Source: JAHJGG01 sp041658785 (lineage in GTDB: Bacteria; Patescibacteriota; Patescibacteriia; Magasanikbacterales; UBA922). From it: DNA of 38,519 nt. The stretch is taken from the NCBI GenBank assembly GCA_041658785.1, contig JBAZZL010000008.1, forward strand, positions 1 to 38,519, written 5' to 3'. Of the stretch, positions 1 through 8,286 are shown in pieces. Below the pieces are notes generated by a model. That model searched no databases, was not told the DNA's origin, and worked only from the letters and a program-made list of their open reading frames with translations. Made by a program: the position numbers and the translations under genes. Every line of letters starts with the position of its first letter. The first letter of the stretch is position 1.

Positions 1-134
1 ATTTTATTAAATGTTAATAAAATCATCTTAGCAGAATTGAAATCGTGCGCAATCAAAAAATGCTAATTTTTCTTTATTATTAGCTAAATTGTAAGGTGCG
101 AAATGTTGCTTAACGCAACACTAGTGCCGCGAAC
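1..134. other. intergenic left edge, no gene seen
   Basis: AT-rich DNA with no supported reading frame. The only structure seen is a small hairpin, TGTTGC (104-109), a 5-nt loop and GCAACA (115-120), just outside the inverted repeat that begins at 135. Anything belonging to a gene left of the window cannot be judged. Confidence 0.5.
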
Positions 135-218
135 GTTATACGCAATTCAAAAAATATTTTTCTGATAATAAGGAATTTTGACAGGCTTTTTAAAAAGGGG
201 AATAAATTTGTTTTTTTA
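135..218 (+). repeat. left arm of ~84 bp inverted repeat around the 1707-aa gene
   Basis: The reverse complement of 5536-5619 aligns here in four matching blocks separated by divergent bases: GTTATACGC, TTCAAAAAATATTTTTC, ATTTTGACAGGCTTTTTA and ATAAATTTGTTTTTTT, about 60 of 84 positions. The two arms lie outside the promoter and the terminator of the large gene, so they bracket a single-gene unit of about 5.5 kb. Confidence 0.75.
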
Positions 219-242
219 TTTTTTATAGAGGGGGAATAAGGT

Positions 243-279
243 GTTTTCGCTTGCTTCGCTTCTCTGCGCAAGCGAAAAC
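243..279 (+). terminator. 12-bp hairpin upstream of the large gene
   Basis: GTTTTCGCTTGC (243-254) pairs perfectly with GCAAGCGAAAAC (268-279) over a 13-nt loop and is followed by a weak T-rich stretch. It lies between the left inverted repeat and the promoter, so it may insulate the gene from outside transcription. A protein-binding palindrome is the alternative. Confidence 0.5.
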
Positions 280-307
280 GTTTATTTGATATTTATGGCT
301 AATTTGC

Positions 308-337
308 TTGTAAAATCGCTGGTTTTTCTGGTATAAT
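308..337 (+). promoter_or_regulatory. sigma70-type promoter of the large GHKL gene
   Basis: A perfect -10 TATAAT (332-337) has TTGTAA (308-313) 18 bp upstream. The expected transcription start (about 344) leaves only some 16 nt before the ATG at 360, with no Shine-Dalgarno sequence. Confidence 0.6.
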
Positions 338-359
338 ACTAAGAATTGCATCAAAAATT

Positions 360-3300
360 ATGGAAAACAAAAAACACACTCCGGAACAGGTCATGAAATT
401 AAAGGAAAGCAGTCATTTGCTTGCCGAAGTTTTGTATGCCGATGGAGTAGATATTTACAAACTCTCAGCCGACGAGATGAAAGAGCTCGCGCCAACTATC
501 GCAAACACGAGATCAAGAATTGACGTTGTGCTTAGGGACCATTATCAGATAGGTTTTTCAGAACTTGATAATCTCCCGCCAAAGGAACTGCAAAAAATAC
601 GCGAATCTTTTTTGGGGTATTACCGCGGATCATTTGAAAAAGCTGAAAAATTAAAAAAACAAATACCGCTCAATCAACTGGTTGGTTACACCGAAGTCTT
701 GGTAGCGAGCGCTTATTTGCAACTCAATACTGAAATTGACGCCGACATTGAAAAAAAACATTCAAAAACCCAGCCCGATGCAATTCCCACGGAACATTTG
801 CGAATGAAAATTCTAAATGCTTTTAAAAAAATAAACCAAGGTAAAAAGTGGGAAGAGGTAGAGCAAGAAGTAAAAGATTATTTGCAAAGTGCCGGCATTG
901 TAGAGACGGATGCGCTATTTACTAAATGGCGCGTTCATTTTGAAGCAATCAATCACCCACTTCAAGAGCTTTACACTGAGCATGTGGGAACCATGCAGAT
1001 TAACGATGCAATATATGATCTGCAATTTAGAGAACAAAAACGTTCTACTGTTATTCAAAATTTAGTCGGCTCAGCCAGACGCAGTTGGAAACCTGCCGAC
1101 TTAGAACATGACACCAACGCCCAATCGGCCGAAGCAAATCGCTCAATTGTTGAGCTAACTTGTAATGCAATTGACGCCAACGCAGAAGGCGAAAATAGAG
1201 TAGAAGTATCAATTGATGAACACGGTTATACTGTTCGAGATCATGGTAGTGGCATGAATCCATATGTAATTTTGGAAAAATTGATGATACCAAAAGTTTC
1301 CGGCAAAACCGGGAAAGAAACTATCGGGAGATTCGGCGTTGGTTTTTATACTGTACTATCTCATTTGAAAAGAAAAACTGATTTTGTGCGGATAGAAACG
1401 CACGACGGGCAAACCGGACATGTGATAGAGTTCAAAATCCATGAAAGAACCGGAGACATTTTTGTGCATACTGAAAAAAATGATGCTTTGGAAAAAGGAA
1501 CAAGTATTACCGTCCAAACTGAAAATTTTGACAGTCAGGACGCGGAAAAGTTATGTCGCGAACTTTTAGCGTATAACGACCGCAGTGATATTATTTTGAA
1601 CGGAGAAAAAATGAACAAAGCTGAAGATTTTGAAAGTGTTAAAAGTGAAAACGCGGGTGTCAAATACTCCACGGAAAGCGACGGTGCGTCAAAAGTATCC
1701 CTCATGGTCAACGGCGTAGTGATTGAGCATTTCAATATTTCGGGAACGAATTTATGCAAAGAACTCGCAATAGATTTTCCACTAACCTGTTCATTGCCGG
1801 AAAGCCGCAGTGAGCTTTCAGTTGACAAAATCGCTATCGCTTCGGTCAAAGAAATAGTCGCGACAATTTTATCCGCTCAAATTGACGAGAATCAAAAAAT
1901 CGCCGTTTGCAACGCGCTGTATCCCGTTTTAGAAAAATTGCAGGCAAGGTCAAGAAGCAACAAGCGAGATGACAATCTGCTAGTACACTTGCAAGAAACT
2001 TTTAAAGGTTCGGTGGAAATGGAAGGTAAAATATTTTTGCCAAACAAGAAAGCGTTTCAGATTCTTGATATACCAAACGCGGTATATCTTGACTCAAGAA
2101 TTTGCGCCACAGATTTGGAGAAGGTTCCCGGAATAATAAAATGTGAACAATTTGAATCAACCGAAGGTTATCAACTTTTCATCGCTGATTTTAAGGAAGG
2201 CACGGCTGAATTTGTGGTTGAAGACGGGAAACGACTGGTGATTGATCGCAAAGTGTATGAACAACACAAAGATACGCCGGCGGTTTTGAATGTTTATTTT
2301 TCCAATCTTGATATTACTGGGCAGAGTAAAAAAGAAAAAGGGAAAGGAAAAATTGTGCTAGAAAGTCAGTTAAGATCCAAAAGAAAAACGGCGGATAGCA
2401 GGAATTACGCAGTAGGCGATGTTCTAAGTGATGAATTTTTGTCCCAATATATATCAAAACCGGAAAATCGTGAAAAATTTAGAGAATATTATTCTCTTCC
2501 AGATGAAGAAAAAAGGAGAATCAGTGCCCGCATTTATATCGATGCATGGACTAATTTTGTTGAGGATTACTCAGCAGAAAGCGATGAAAATGGAAATAAT
2601 GATTACCTTAAACATTCTCACTGGCAATCAAATAAAGCAATAACGAGAGAAGAGATTGATCAATTTTTAGCAGAACTTAATAGAATTGTGCAGAATGAAC
2701 CAGTAGATAAATGGGATGAAATGATTTTAAAAGCTAATCCTATTGAAGGTGCATCTACAAGCGTGAGTGATTACAATTATCATCTCTATAAAAAGCTAAC
2801 TGCGTTAGATCAAACAGGATTAAAATCTGTATTAATGGATCATGAGTTTGGATATAAGGTAATTGTCAGCGGAGAAATAACGGAAGGTATTATGGGGATT
2901 GGTGGTCAAAATGAAGAGGATTTCTTATTAGAATTAAATACATATTTGAATCTTAGTGGGAGTGCGGACAAATTCAAAAAATTTGAAAAGCGGGTATTTA
3001 AATTATTTGTGTCTTGGATAAGCAGACTATGGTCTGGTTTTTCTGTTGCTCGCGATCAATTAAATATTAAATTTGATTTGAAAGAAATATTAGAACGCGC
3101 AGAGCATATTTATTTAACAAAAATTGCAAATTTATCAATTGAACAGCAATTGGAATTGATTAATGGAATAAACACTTTGTTCCATTTGGATAATACACTT
3201 TCATTGGTTTTTCAAAAAAAATATCAGCACATCCCTTTGTCTAAACGGGGATATTTAATGTACATCGTGGAAGGCGGTGAAATTCTCAATGAAAAAGGTT

Positions 3301-5483
3301 TTGAAGAAGCCAATATTGAACAGTCGGAATATCAAGCGCAGATACCATTAAGCACCCTGGTGCAAGCCAAAAAAGACAATGAACAATTTTTCCAAGGTTT
3401 TTCTGGCACTCCGGCAGAATTGGTGGCACATGCTAGAGAATCGCAAAGAGGCGTTGATCCGAGCAAGGCCATGCGCGATATCATGCACTCGACGGAAAAT
3501 CAGATCGTCAACGATGGCTATTTATGGATACGCGAGGTGCTACAAAACAGTTTGGACGCAGTGAAGCAAAATAAAGATCAATTTGCGGAAACGCCAAAAG
3601 TAAACGTGGATACCTACTTACGAAAAAAAAACAAAGAAATACCGGAAAATCAGTTATGGGATGTTTTACAATCCGCAATCACTCGCTATTACCCGGATCA
3701 TTTTGATTATTTTAAAAATACAATTGTAAAATCAGTGCCAACGCTGACATCAGAAAATTTTGTTTCTGCAATAGATGCGCTTGGTGCCATAACAGACGGT
3801 AAAGAAAGTTATTTTCCGGAATCGCTTATTCAGGAATTAAAAACGCAATTTGAAGCAATGGCTTATACTGAACCTGATTTAGTGGTTGAGGCACGCGACC
3901 CTGTCGGTATGGATTTACACACAGTCATCAATTATCTTCTTATTCCAAATGAAAGCAGTAAAAAATACGATGAAGAAACGGTTGGAAAATTCGGACAAGG
4001 TTTTTTCACTATTTTTGGCGATGCCAAAGAAGTACTCATAAAAACATCAAAAGGCAATTTGCATACCGAATACATCAAAATCAAGCCAATTAAAGATCAG
4101 GCCGGTAAAATTATTGATTTTTCAGTGGAGATGTCGTGGAAAGTGGAAGAATTTAAAGGAACCGTGATTCAAAAAGTGGTTGATACAGAGATGCCGCAAG
4201 TAGAAGCCGCATTTTGCAAAAGTGCAGTCGTTTCGTATGGTGGCCTTATTGACCGTGAAGCTGTTCAACTTGATTTTAGAGATCAGGAAATCAATACACC
4301 ACGAACAGTATTGGCGGAAACGCAAATTCCCAAACTTGGCGCAATGAGAATTTACGACGCGCACGAAAACGCCATGACGCAAAACGGTCTTTTCATTAAA
4401 GAACTGGACGAAGAATTGCTGGCGATAATTCCGGAAAATTTAAGAAAAGCCATGCAAAAAAACGGCATTGTGCTTGATATTCCAGCCAGTATAAAACTTA
4501 TCAAGTCGCGCGCTGACATCGCCAGAAAAAAAGAAGTTATGCTGATTTTAGCGGAGCATTTACCTGTTTTGGCACTTCGGGCATATCTATCCTCGGTTAT
4601 GCTCGGAAAAGCGGAACTTCCAAATATACCTTATGATTACTTTGAAACAGGAAGAAGTAGACAAGTTTCGCAAGATATTCAAAATGATGCTCAAAAAATT
4701 TCGTCGGGAGAATCTTTGCCAAATTATCAAAAATATTTACAGGATGAAAATTCACTCGCTCAGTTATTAACGCTTTTGCCTTGTATAAACATTGGAGACG
4801 GACAAATATCAATTTTTGCTTTAGCTGAAAAAATTTCAAAAGACCCGCAAAGTGTAGAAATTGATAAATTACCGCAGTCAATACAGGAAAAAATACAACA
4901 TGCGACAAGTCAGAAATTACAAGAAACGCAAGATCAGAAAAAAGCGAAACAGGAATACGGTGTACGAGATACCATGATTTTGCATGATACAGACTTACCG
5001 GACAATTCTGAGTTGCGAAGTAGGGCATCTGTCTACTATGCTTATGATCATCTGGTTAGATTTATTTTTGAACATGCGGGTGCTTCTGATGTTCAACCAA
5101 AGTATTATCTGCAAGTCGGACAATCTTTGGCACATGCATATCAAGGCACGGATTCTATTGGATTCAATTTGGATTATTTGGAAAGACAATTGCCTAGGCT
5201 GGCGGAAATAATTGACGCAAAACTACCAGCAACCGATGTAAAAGTGCAAAAATTTCTAGAGGAAGCAATTGCTTTATCTACACACGAACGACAACATAAT
5301 CTGGAGGGTTCAGAAGAGACGCAATGGACGCACAATGATGTATTTTTTGAAGGCCAGAGACAGGTGATCGGGAAATTTATAAAAGATCAAAGTGTTAATA
5401 TCCAAAAAATACTAGATGAAATATATCAAAAATTCACATCGTCGTTTGTACCAGCCAAACAGTTTATTGAACAAATACAATAA
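360..5483 (+). CDS. giant double-GHKL (Hsp90-type) ATPase with C-terminal HExxH motif
   Basis: This is a 1707-residue protein of unknown function. Two Bergerat-fold ATPase modules can be read. The first has an N-box ELTCNAIDAN (about 264-273), G1 DHGSGM (about 294) and G2 GRFGVGF (about 323). The second has REVLQNSLDAV (about 1058), G1 DPVGM (about 1180) and G2 GKFGQGF (about 1209), with a ~110-residue insertion between N-box and G1. Each module is followed by a similar SR-[SA]-[ED]-[LI] motif (ESRSELSVDK; KSRADIARK), suggesting a duplicated ATPase-transducer pair. HERQH at 1642-1646 fits a zinc-peptidase HExxH with a possible third ligand, Glu1664. No signal peptide or membrane segment is seen, so it is probably cytosolic. 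The middle (about 680-960) is more AT-rich. A role in defence or protein quality control is inference only. Confidence 0.9.
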   Translation: MENKKHTPEQVMKLKESSHLLAEVLYADGVDIYKLSADEMKELAPTIANTRSRIDVVLRDHYQIGFSELDNLPPKELQKIRESFLGYYRGSFEKAEKLKKQIPLNQLVGYTEVLVASAYLQLNTEIDADIEKKHSKTQPDAIPTEHLRMKILNAFKKINQGKKWEEVEQEVKDYLQSAGIVETDALFTKWRVHFEAINHPLQELYTEHVGTMQINDAIYDLQFREQKRSTVIQNLVGSARRSWKPADLEHDTNAQSAEANRSIVELTCNAIDANAEGENRVEVSIDEHGYTVRDHGSGMNPYVILEKLMIPKVSGKTGKETIGRFGVGFYTVLSHLKRKTDFVRIETHDGQTGHVIEFKIHERTGDIFVHTEKNDALEKGTSITVQTENFDSQDAEKLCRELLAYNDRSDIILNGEKMNKAEDFESVKSENAGVKYSTESDGASKVSLMVNGVVIEHFNISGTNLCKELAIDFPLTCSLPESRSELSVDKIAIASVKEIVATILSAQIDENQKIAVCNALYPVLEKLQARSRSNKRDDNLLVHLQETFKGSVEMEGKIFLPNKKAFQILDIPNAVYLDSRICATDLEKVPGIIKCEQFESTEGYQLFIADFKEGTAEFVVEDGKRLVIDRKVYEQHKDTPAVLNVYFSNLDITGQSKKEKGKGKIVLESQLRSKRKTADSRNYAVGDVLSDEFLSQYISKPENREKFREYYSLPDEEKRRISARIYIDAWTNFVEDYSAESDENGNNDYLKHSHWQSNKAITREEIDQFLAELNRIVQNEPVDKWDEMILKANPIEGASTSVSDYNYHLYKKLTALDQTGLKSVLMDHEFGYKVIVSGEITEGIMGIGGQNEEDFLLELNTYLNLSGSADKFKKFEKRVFKLFVSWISRLWSGFSVARDQLNIKFDLKEILERAEHIYLTKIANLSIEQQLELINGINTLFHLDNTLSLVFQKKYQHIPLSKRGYLMYIVEGGEILNEKGFEEANIEQSEYQAQIPLSTLVQAKKDNEQFFQGFSGTPAELVAHARESQRGVDPSKAMRDIMHSTENQIVNDGYLWIREVLQNSLDAVKQNKDQFAETPKVNVDTYLRKKNKEIPENQLWDVLQSAITRYYPDHFDYFKNTIVKSVPTLTSENFVSAIDALGAITDGKESYFPESLIQELKTQFEAMAYTEPDLVVEARDPVGMDLHTVINYLLIPNESSKKYDEETVGKFGQGFFTIFGDAKEVLIKTSKGNLHTEYIKIKPIKDQAGKIIDFSVEMSWKVEEFKGTVIQKVVDTEMPQVEAAFCKSAVVSYGGLIDREAVQLDFRDQEINTPRTVLAETQIPKLGAMRIYDAHENAMTQNGLFIKELDEELLAIIPENLRKAMQKNGIVLDIPASIKLIKSRADIARKKEVMLILAEHLPVLALRAYLSSVMLGKAELPNIPYDYFETGRSRQVSQDIQNDAQKISSGESLPNYQKYLQDENSLAQLLTLLPCINIGDGQISIFALAEKISKDPQSVEIDKLPQSIQEKIQHATSQKLQETQDQKKAKQEYGVRDTMILHDTDLPDNSELRSRASVYYAYDHLVRFIFEHAGASDVQPKYYLQVGQSLAHAYQGTDSIGFNLDYLERQLPRLAEIIDAKLPATDVKVQKFLEEAIALSTHERQHNLEGSEETQWTHNDVFFEGQRQVIGKFIKDQSVNIQKILDEIYQKFTSSFVPAKQFIEQIQ

Positions 5484-5486
5484 GGA

Positions 5487-5537
5487 GTTTTGGATTTTGG
5501 GCATTCACCCCTAACCCCTCTGCCCAAAATCCAAAAC
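5487..5537 (+). terminator. 17-bp perfect stem after the large gene
   Basis: The arm at 5487-5503 pairs perfectly over 17 bp with 5521-5537, over a 17-nt C-rich loop, starting 3 nt after the stop codon. An A-rich run follows rather than a T-run, so as a + strand intrinsic terminator it is atypical. Confidence 0.6.
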
Positions 5538-5619
5538 AAAAAAACAAATTTATGATTATTGAATAAAAAGCCTGTCAAAATGAAATTGAATGAAAAATAT
5601 TTTTTGAACAGCGTATAAC
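5536..5619 (-). repeat. right arm of ~84 bp inverted repeat around the 1707-aa gene
   Basis: This is the inverted partner of 135-218, with the same order of conserved blocks ending in GCGTATAAC at 5611-5619. It begins inside the right arm of the terminator-like stem. Outside it come about 30 nt of unassigned DNA and then the IS110 element. Confidence 0.75.
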
Positions 5620-5652
5620 TAACTATATCCCCGTCAATAGAAAACTGTGGAT

Positions 5653-5676
5653 AACAGAGGCCGTCAGGCCTCTGTT
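5653..5676 (-). terminator. hairpin at the 3' end of the IS110 transposase gene
   Basis: AACAGAGGCC (5653-5662) and GGCCTCTGTT (5667-5676) form a perfect 10-bp stem over GTCA, touching the transposase stop codon. A DnaA-box-like TGTGGATAA (5646-5654) overlaps its outer edge and is probably coincidental. Confidence 0.55.
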
Positions 5677-6641
5677 TATGTTTGTCCTCTCTTGGGGTCA
5701 AACGGGGCATTGGTCTTCCATACGGCATAAGCCACTTTGGCCAGTTTGTGGGTGGCGGCAATCAGGGCGACCATTTTGGGTTTGCCTTCGGAAACTTTTT
5801 TGTGATAGAAGTCTTGAAAAGTGTTTGGTCTTTGGATAGCGACCGAGGCGCAGTTGTAGAATAAAGTGCGGAGTATCTTGCTTCCTCGTTTGGTAATGTA
5901 TCCCTTGCCATTGATTGACGCGCCTGATTGATGGACTCTTGGGTCAAGGCCGATGAAGGCGGTGAAGTGTTTGGGTGTGGGGAATCTCTTGATGTCGGTA
6001 ATCTCAGCGACGAGGGCGGCTGATGTAACAGGCCCAAGACCTGGGATAGTTTGGAGGAGCTTTTGGATGGCAGAGTTACGCGTTCGGAGCAGGCGGTCAA
6101 TGTCTTTCATTTTTTCGCTTAATAGGGCGGTTATCTCTTGGTTGATTCGGGTGATGGGCGCGTGGATGATTGCTTCTTTGTATAATATATCTTTAGCTTT
6201 TCTTTGTGTGTTTCGTCTCATATCAGAGAGGTACGCTCTTTCCCTGACAAGGTTCTTGAGTATGAGTGTGTCTGATGTTTCTTTGAATGGATAACCGGCT
6301 CCTTGGGTGAGAACGTACCTGATGAGGGAAGCGTCTTTCTTGTCTGTCTTGGTTTTACGGATGGTGGTTTTGTTGTAGGCATTCGTGATGAGCGGGTTGA
6401 TGATGTGGGTGGCGTACCCTTTCTTGGCACAGATAAATGAAAGGAGGTAATGGTATGGTCCAGTAGACTCAAGGCCGATCTTCGTGTCGCGCGGGAGCAG
6501 GTTATTGGCTTTGAGAGATTGGACAAACCCTCGCACGCCGGCCGGAGAATTGGCAAACTTTCTTGGCGGTTCTTTTTCGTTAACACACGCGTAAAAATCT
6601 TTTTTTGACACATCTATGCCTACGAAGTTATTGACTTCCAT
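5676..6641 (-). CDS. IS110-family transposase (DEDD/RuvC-like, serine-dependent recombinase)
   Basis: The 321-residue protein appears intact. The N-terminal RuvC-like DEDD domain is visible as GIDVSKKD (Asp10), GLESTGPYHY (Glu58) and KTDKKDA (Asp100, Asp103). The C-terminal Transposase_20 part has IPGLGPVTSAALVAEI followed by GLDPRVHQSG, whose Ser239 corresponds to the catalytic serine of the family. Members move through a circular intermediate and are guided by a bridge RNA encoded in the non-coding end of the element. Here the long non-coding end is upstream of the gene and only about 30-50 bp lie downstream, the IS110-group rather than the IS1111-group layout. The start is the ATG at 6641 in MEVNNFVGID; no Shine-Dalgarno sequence precedes it. 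Confidence 0.95.
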   Translation of the reverse strand: MEVNNFVGIDVSKKDFYACVNEKEPPRKFANSPAGVRGFVQSLKANNLLPRDTKIGLESTGPYHYLLSFICAKKGYATHIINPLITNAYNKTTIRKTKTDKKDASLIRYVLTQGAGYPFKETSDTLILKNLVRERAYLSDMRRNTQRKAKDILYKEAIIHAPITRINQEITALLSEKMKDIDRLLRTRNSAIQKLLQTIPGLGPVTSAALVAEITDIKRFPTPKHFTAFIGLDPRVHQSGASINGKGYITKRGSKILRTLFYNCASVAIQRPNTFQDFYHKKVSEGKPKMVALIAATHKLAKVAYAVWKTNAPFDPKRGQT

Positions 6642-6660
6642 ATGTATTTAGCTATACTGT

Positions 6661-6709
6661 GAGTAAAAGAAGCAAGAGAAGAAAAGAAAGAAAAGAAGAG
6701 AAAGACGGG
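6661..6709. repeat. homopurine/homopyrimidine tract upstream of the transposase
   Basis: About 49 bp on the + strand are almost pure A and G, so the transposase mRNA strand is C/T-rich immediately before its start. No function is known. It separates the structured RNA region from the transposase ATG. Confidence 0.5.
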
Positions 6710-6841
6710 ACTGCGAGCCGTCTCCAAAGTCAGGCCGAAAGCAGGTTCATGTGTTATGCGAGGTCGTCTGTTCTTGCTATACTGAGCAGATGCCTCAACT
6801 AACCTATTCGCTTTATTAAGCTTGTTTTGGAGACAACATGT

Positions 6842-7005
6842 TATGCGGCGGGGTTCCCGGCTTAATGCCGGGACCCCAACAGCGGGTCCGTTGTTCTCCC
6901 GTTGATACCAGCATACCATAATGGTATGCTGGTATTATATGAACACCGTATATGCGGTTCGGTGAATGTGGCACTTTTAAATAATTAATGGTCGCCACAT
7001 TCCCC
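6842..7005 (-). ncRNA. candidate IS110 bridge RNA region
   Basis: Read on the minus strand upstream of the transposase, four stems follow each other. GAATGTGGC/GCCACATTC (6964-6972/6994-7002) encloses a 21-nt loop. A short stem with internal loop lies at 6941-6960. A 15-bp perfect palindrome is at 6905-6935. GGGGTTCCCGGC/GCCGGGACCCC (6850-6861/6867-6877) closes the set. Bridge RNAs of IS110 elements have a 5' stem-loop and two internal loops that pair with target and donor DNA, and they are encoded in this position. Assignment of target-binding and donor-binding loops was not possible without the true element ends. Confidence 0.5.
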
Positions 7006-7015
7006 TCTCCCAAAT

Positions 7016-7412
7016 GCCGCTTTGGTTAAGCATAGTTTGATGCATTGAATATATTTAAGTGGTAATTCAAAGAATGGTGTGTTAGATAAGGCGGCACTTC
7101 GCATATACGGATACATTAAGTCCATCATCCCACATGTAACCTGTAACGTGTAACCTGTAACTTGAAAGTGGAAATCAGTGATTGGTGATCAGTGATTGGT
7201 GATAGAGAAAATTGAGTATTGAATAAAAAGCCCGGCCAAATGGTCGGGTTTATCGGTGTAATCTGTTTTATGGTCAGTGTGACCAATATATCAGTGTGAT
7301 CAACAAAGCAGAGAGAGAGAGAGAGAGGTTATTGCCTCAATCGCAGTTTGAGTCATGCTTTGTGCATCATGCATCATGACGCAGGTTATCCACAGCTATT
7401 GTCTAAAAAAAA
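7016..7412. other. intergenic region with degenerate short repeats
   Basis: No gene is seen. It holds TGTAACCTGTAACGTG-like tandem repeats (about 7134-7162), GTGATTGGTGATCA repeats (about 7178-7203), a terminator-like hairpin (7224-7250), a GA microsatellite (about 7310-7327), a GTCATG/CATGAC hairpin near 7350-7380 and one DnaA-box-like TTATCCACA (7386-7394). Confidence 0.6.
7224..7250. terminator. intrinsic terminator-like hairpin
   Basis: AAAGCCCGGCC, an AAAT loop and GGTCGGGTTT form a stem with one G-U pair and an A-run before and T-run after it, so it could act in both directions. The lead-in ATTGAATAAAAAGCC is the same as in the right inverted-repeat arm near 5559. Confidence 0.6.
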
Positions 7413-7440
7413 TTGACAAATTTTTTATCTATGCTATGCT
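7413..7440 (+). promoter_or_regulatory. promoter of the TrmB-like gene
   Basis: TTGACA (7413-7418) and TATGCT (7435-7440) are 16 bp apart. The expected start of transcription is near 7447, only about 9 nt before the ATG at 7456. This rules out the in-frame TTG at 7441 as start. Confidence 0.7.
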
Positions 7441-7455
7441 TTGTTAAGCAAAAAT

Positions 7456-8190
7456 ATGGATATTCAGTATTTAATTAAGTTAGGATTTTCTGACAAAAAT
7501 GCCAAAGTTTATCTGGCTCTGCTTCAGCTTGGTCCAAGTTCGGTGCGAAAGCTGGCGGAATTTTGCGGTTTGAATCGGGGGATCGTTTATGAAGCGTTGA
7601 AATGGCTGCAAGAACAGGGTATAGTTAATTATTATAAACAGGACTCAAAACACCGGTTCGCGGCCGAGGATCCGAAAAAACTTTATCAAATGGTCGGACG
7701 GCGGAAAGATGATTTGGAGCAAGTTGATAAACAGCTTGATAAATTGGTGCCGGAGCTGGGCGCGTTGTATAATCGGGGCGGAGAGCGGCCGGTGGCGAGA
7801 TATTTTGAGAAAAAGGAAATCGCCAAAATTTTAGAGGATGTCCTTGATACCTGCGAAGCGGAAGAAGAGCCAATGTACCGGATTTATTCCGCCGAAAGCT
7901 TGCGAGAATATCTGTATAAAGATTTTTCCACTTTCAGCGACGTCCGAATCGCCAAAGGAATCAAAGTAAGAGTCATTGCCATTGGCGAGGGCGGCGAACT
8001 GCGCGGGCTGGACGAGCGGAAGTGGCTGAAACAAAAAAGCGAGACCCCGACTTACATTATTATTTACCCGGGCAAGACAGCGTACATTTCTCTCACCGCG
8101 AAGCGCGAGCCCGTGGGAGTGGTGATTGAGAATGACGGCGTGTGCGAGACGCAGAAAGTGATTTTTGATTCATTGTGGGATAAGTTATAA
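7456..8190 (+). CDS. TrmB-like transcriptional regulator
   Basis: The 244-residue protein begins MDIQYLIKLGFSDKNAKVY and has an N-terminal winged helix-turn-helix (about residues 5-75: LALLQLGPSSVRKLAEFCGL, then NRGIVYEALKWLQEQGIV). A C-terminal phospholipase-D-like effector domain as in TrmB-family sugar or metabolite sensors of archaea and CPR bacteria follows. It is DNA-binding and cytosolic; the ligand is unknown. The ATG at 7456 is chosen over the TTG at 7441 because the latter overlaps the -10 box. It has its own promoter and does not obviously share an operon with the next gene. Confidence 0.85.
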   Translation: MDIQYLIKLGFSDKNAKVYLALLQLGPSSVRKLAEFCGLNRGIVYEALKWLQEQGIVNYYKQDSKHRFAAEDPKKLYQMVGRRKDDLEQVDKQLDKLVPELGALYNRGGERPVARYFEKKEIAKILEDVLDTCEAEEEPMYRIYSAESLREYLYKDFSTFSDVRIAKGIKVRVIAIGEGGELRGLDERKWLKQKSETPTYIIIYPGKTAYISLTAKREPVGVVIENDGVCETQKVIFDSLWDKL

Positions 8191-8195
8191 TAAGT

Positions 8196-8280
8196 TATAA
8201 GCAGAGTAAGCAGATTAAGTTGTAAGCATTCAATATATTCGTTGACTTACTGCTTACTCTGCTTACTCTGCTTACTCTGC
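8196..8280. repeat. 9-bp tandem repeat with inverted copy
   Basis: TGCTTACTC is repeated three times (8251-8277) plus a partial unit, just before the next start codon. The inverse GCAGAGTAAGCAG lies at about 8201-8213, so the two can form a hairpin. This repeat makes the next reading frame artificially open upstream of its real start. Confidence 0.7.
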
Positions 8281-8286
8281 TTTATT

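Larger units (their letters stand above)
5640..7015 (-). mobile_element. IS110-family insertion sequence (approximate limits)
   Basis: The transposase gene plus its structured upstream non-coding region form one element. IS110 elements lack true terminal inverted repeats, so the ends given are estimates: downstream between the right arm of the large inverted repeat (5619) and the hairpin at 5653, upstream after the last stem at 6964-7002. No interrupted gene is visible at either side. Confidence 0.6.

Noticed and set aside
5762..6613. Several long frames on both strands within the IS110 gene
   Set aside because: They are frame shadows of the transposase, which alone carries the family motifs.
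5646..7394. DnaA-box-like sequences TGTGGATAA (5646), TTATCCACA (7386) and TGTGTATAA (19681), possibly an origin
   Set aside because: Only three scattered 9-mers, without clustering, an AT-rich unwinding element or dnaA/dnaN nearby; about that many are expected by chance in AT-rich DNA of this size.
7441..7455. TTG start for the TrmB-like gene
   Set aside because: It lies at the end of the -10 box, upstream of the predicted transcription start.
8242..8286. N-terminal extension rich in Leu/Cys of the HAD protein, looking like a signal peptide
   Set aside because: It is a translation of the TGCTTACTC tandem repeat; the HAD motif I begins at the ATG at 8287.
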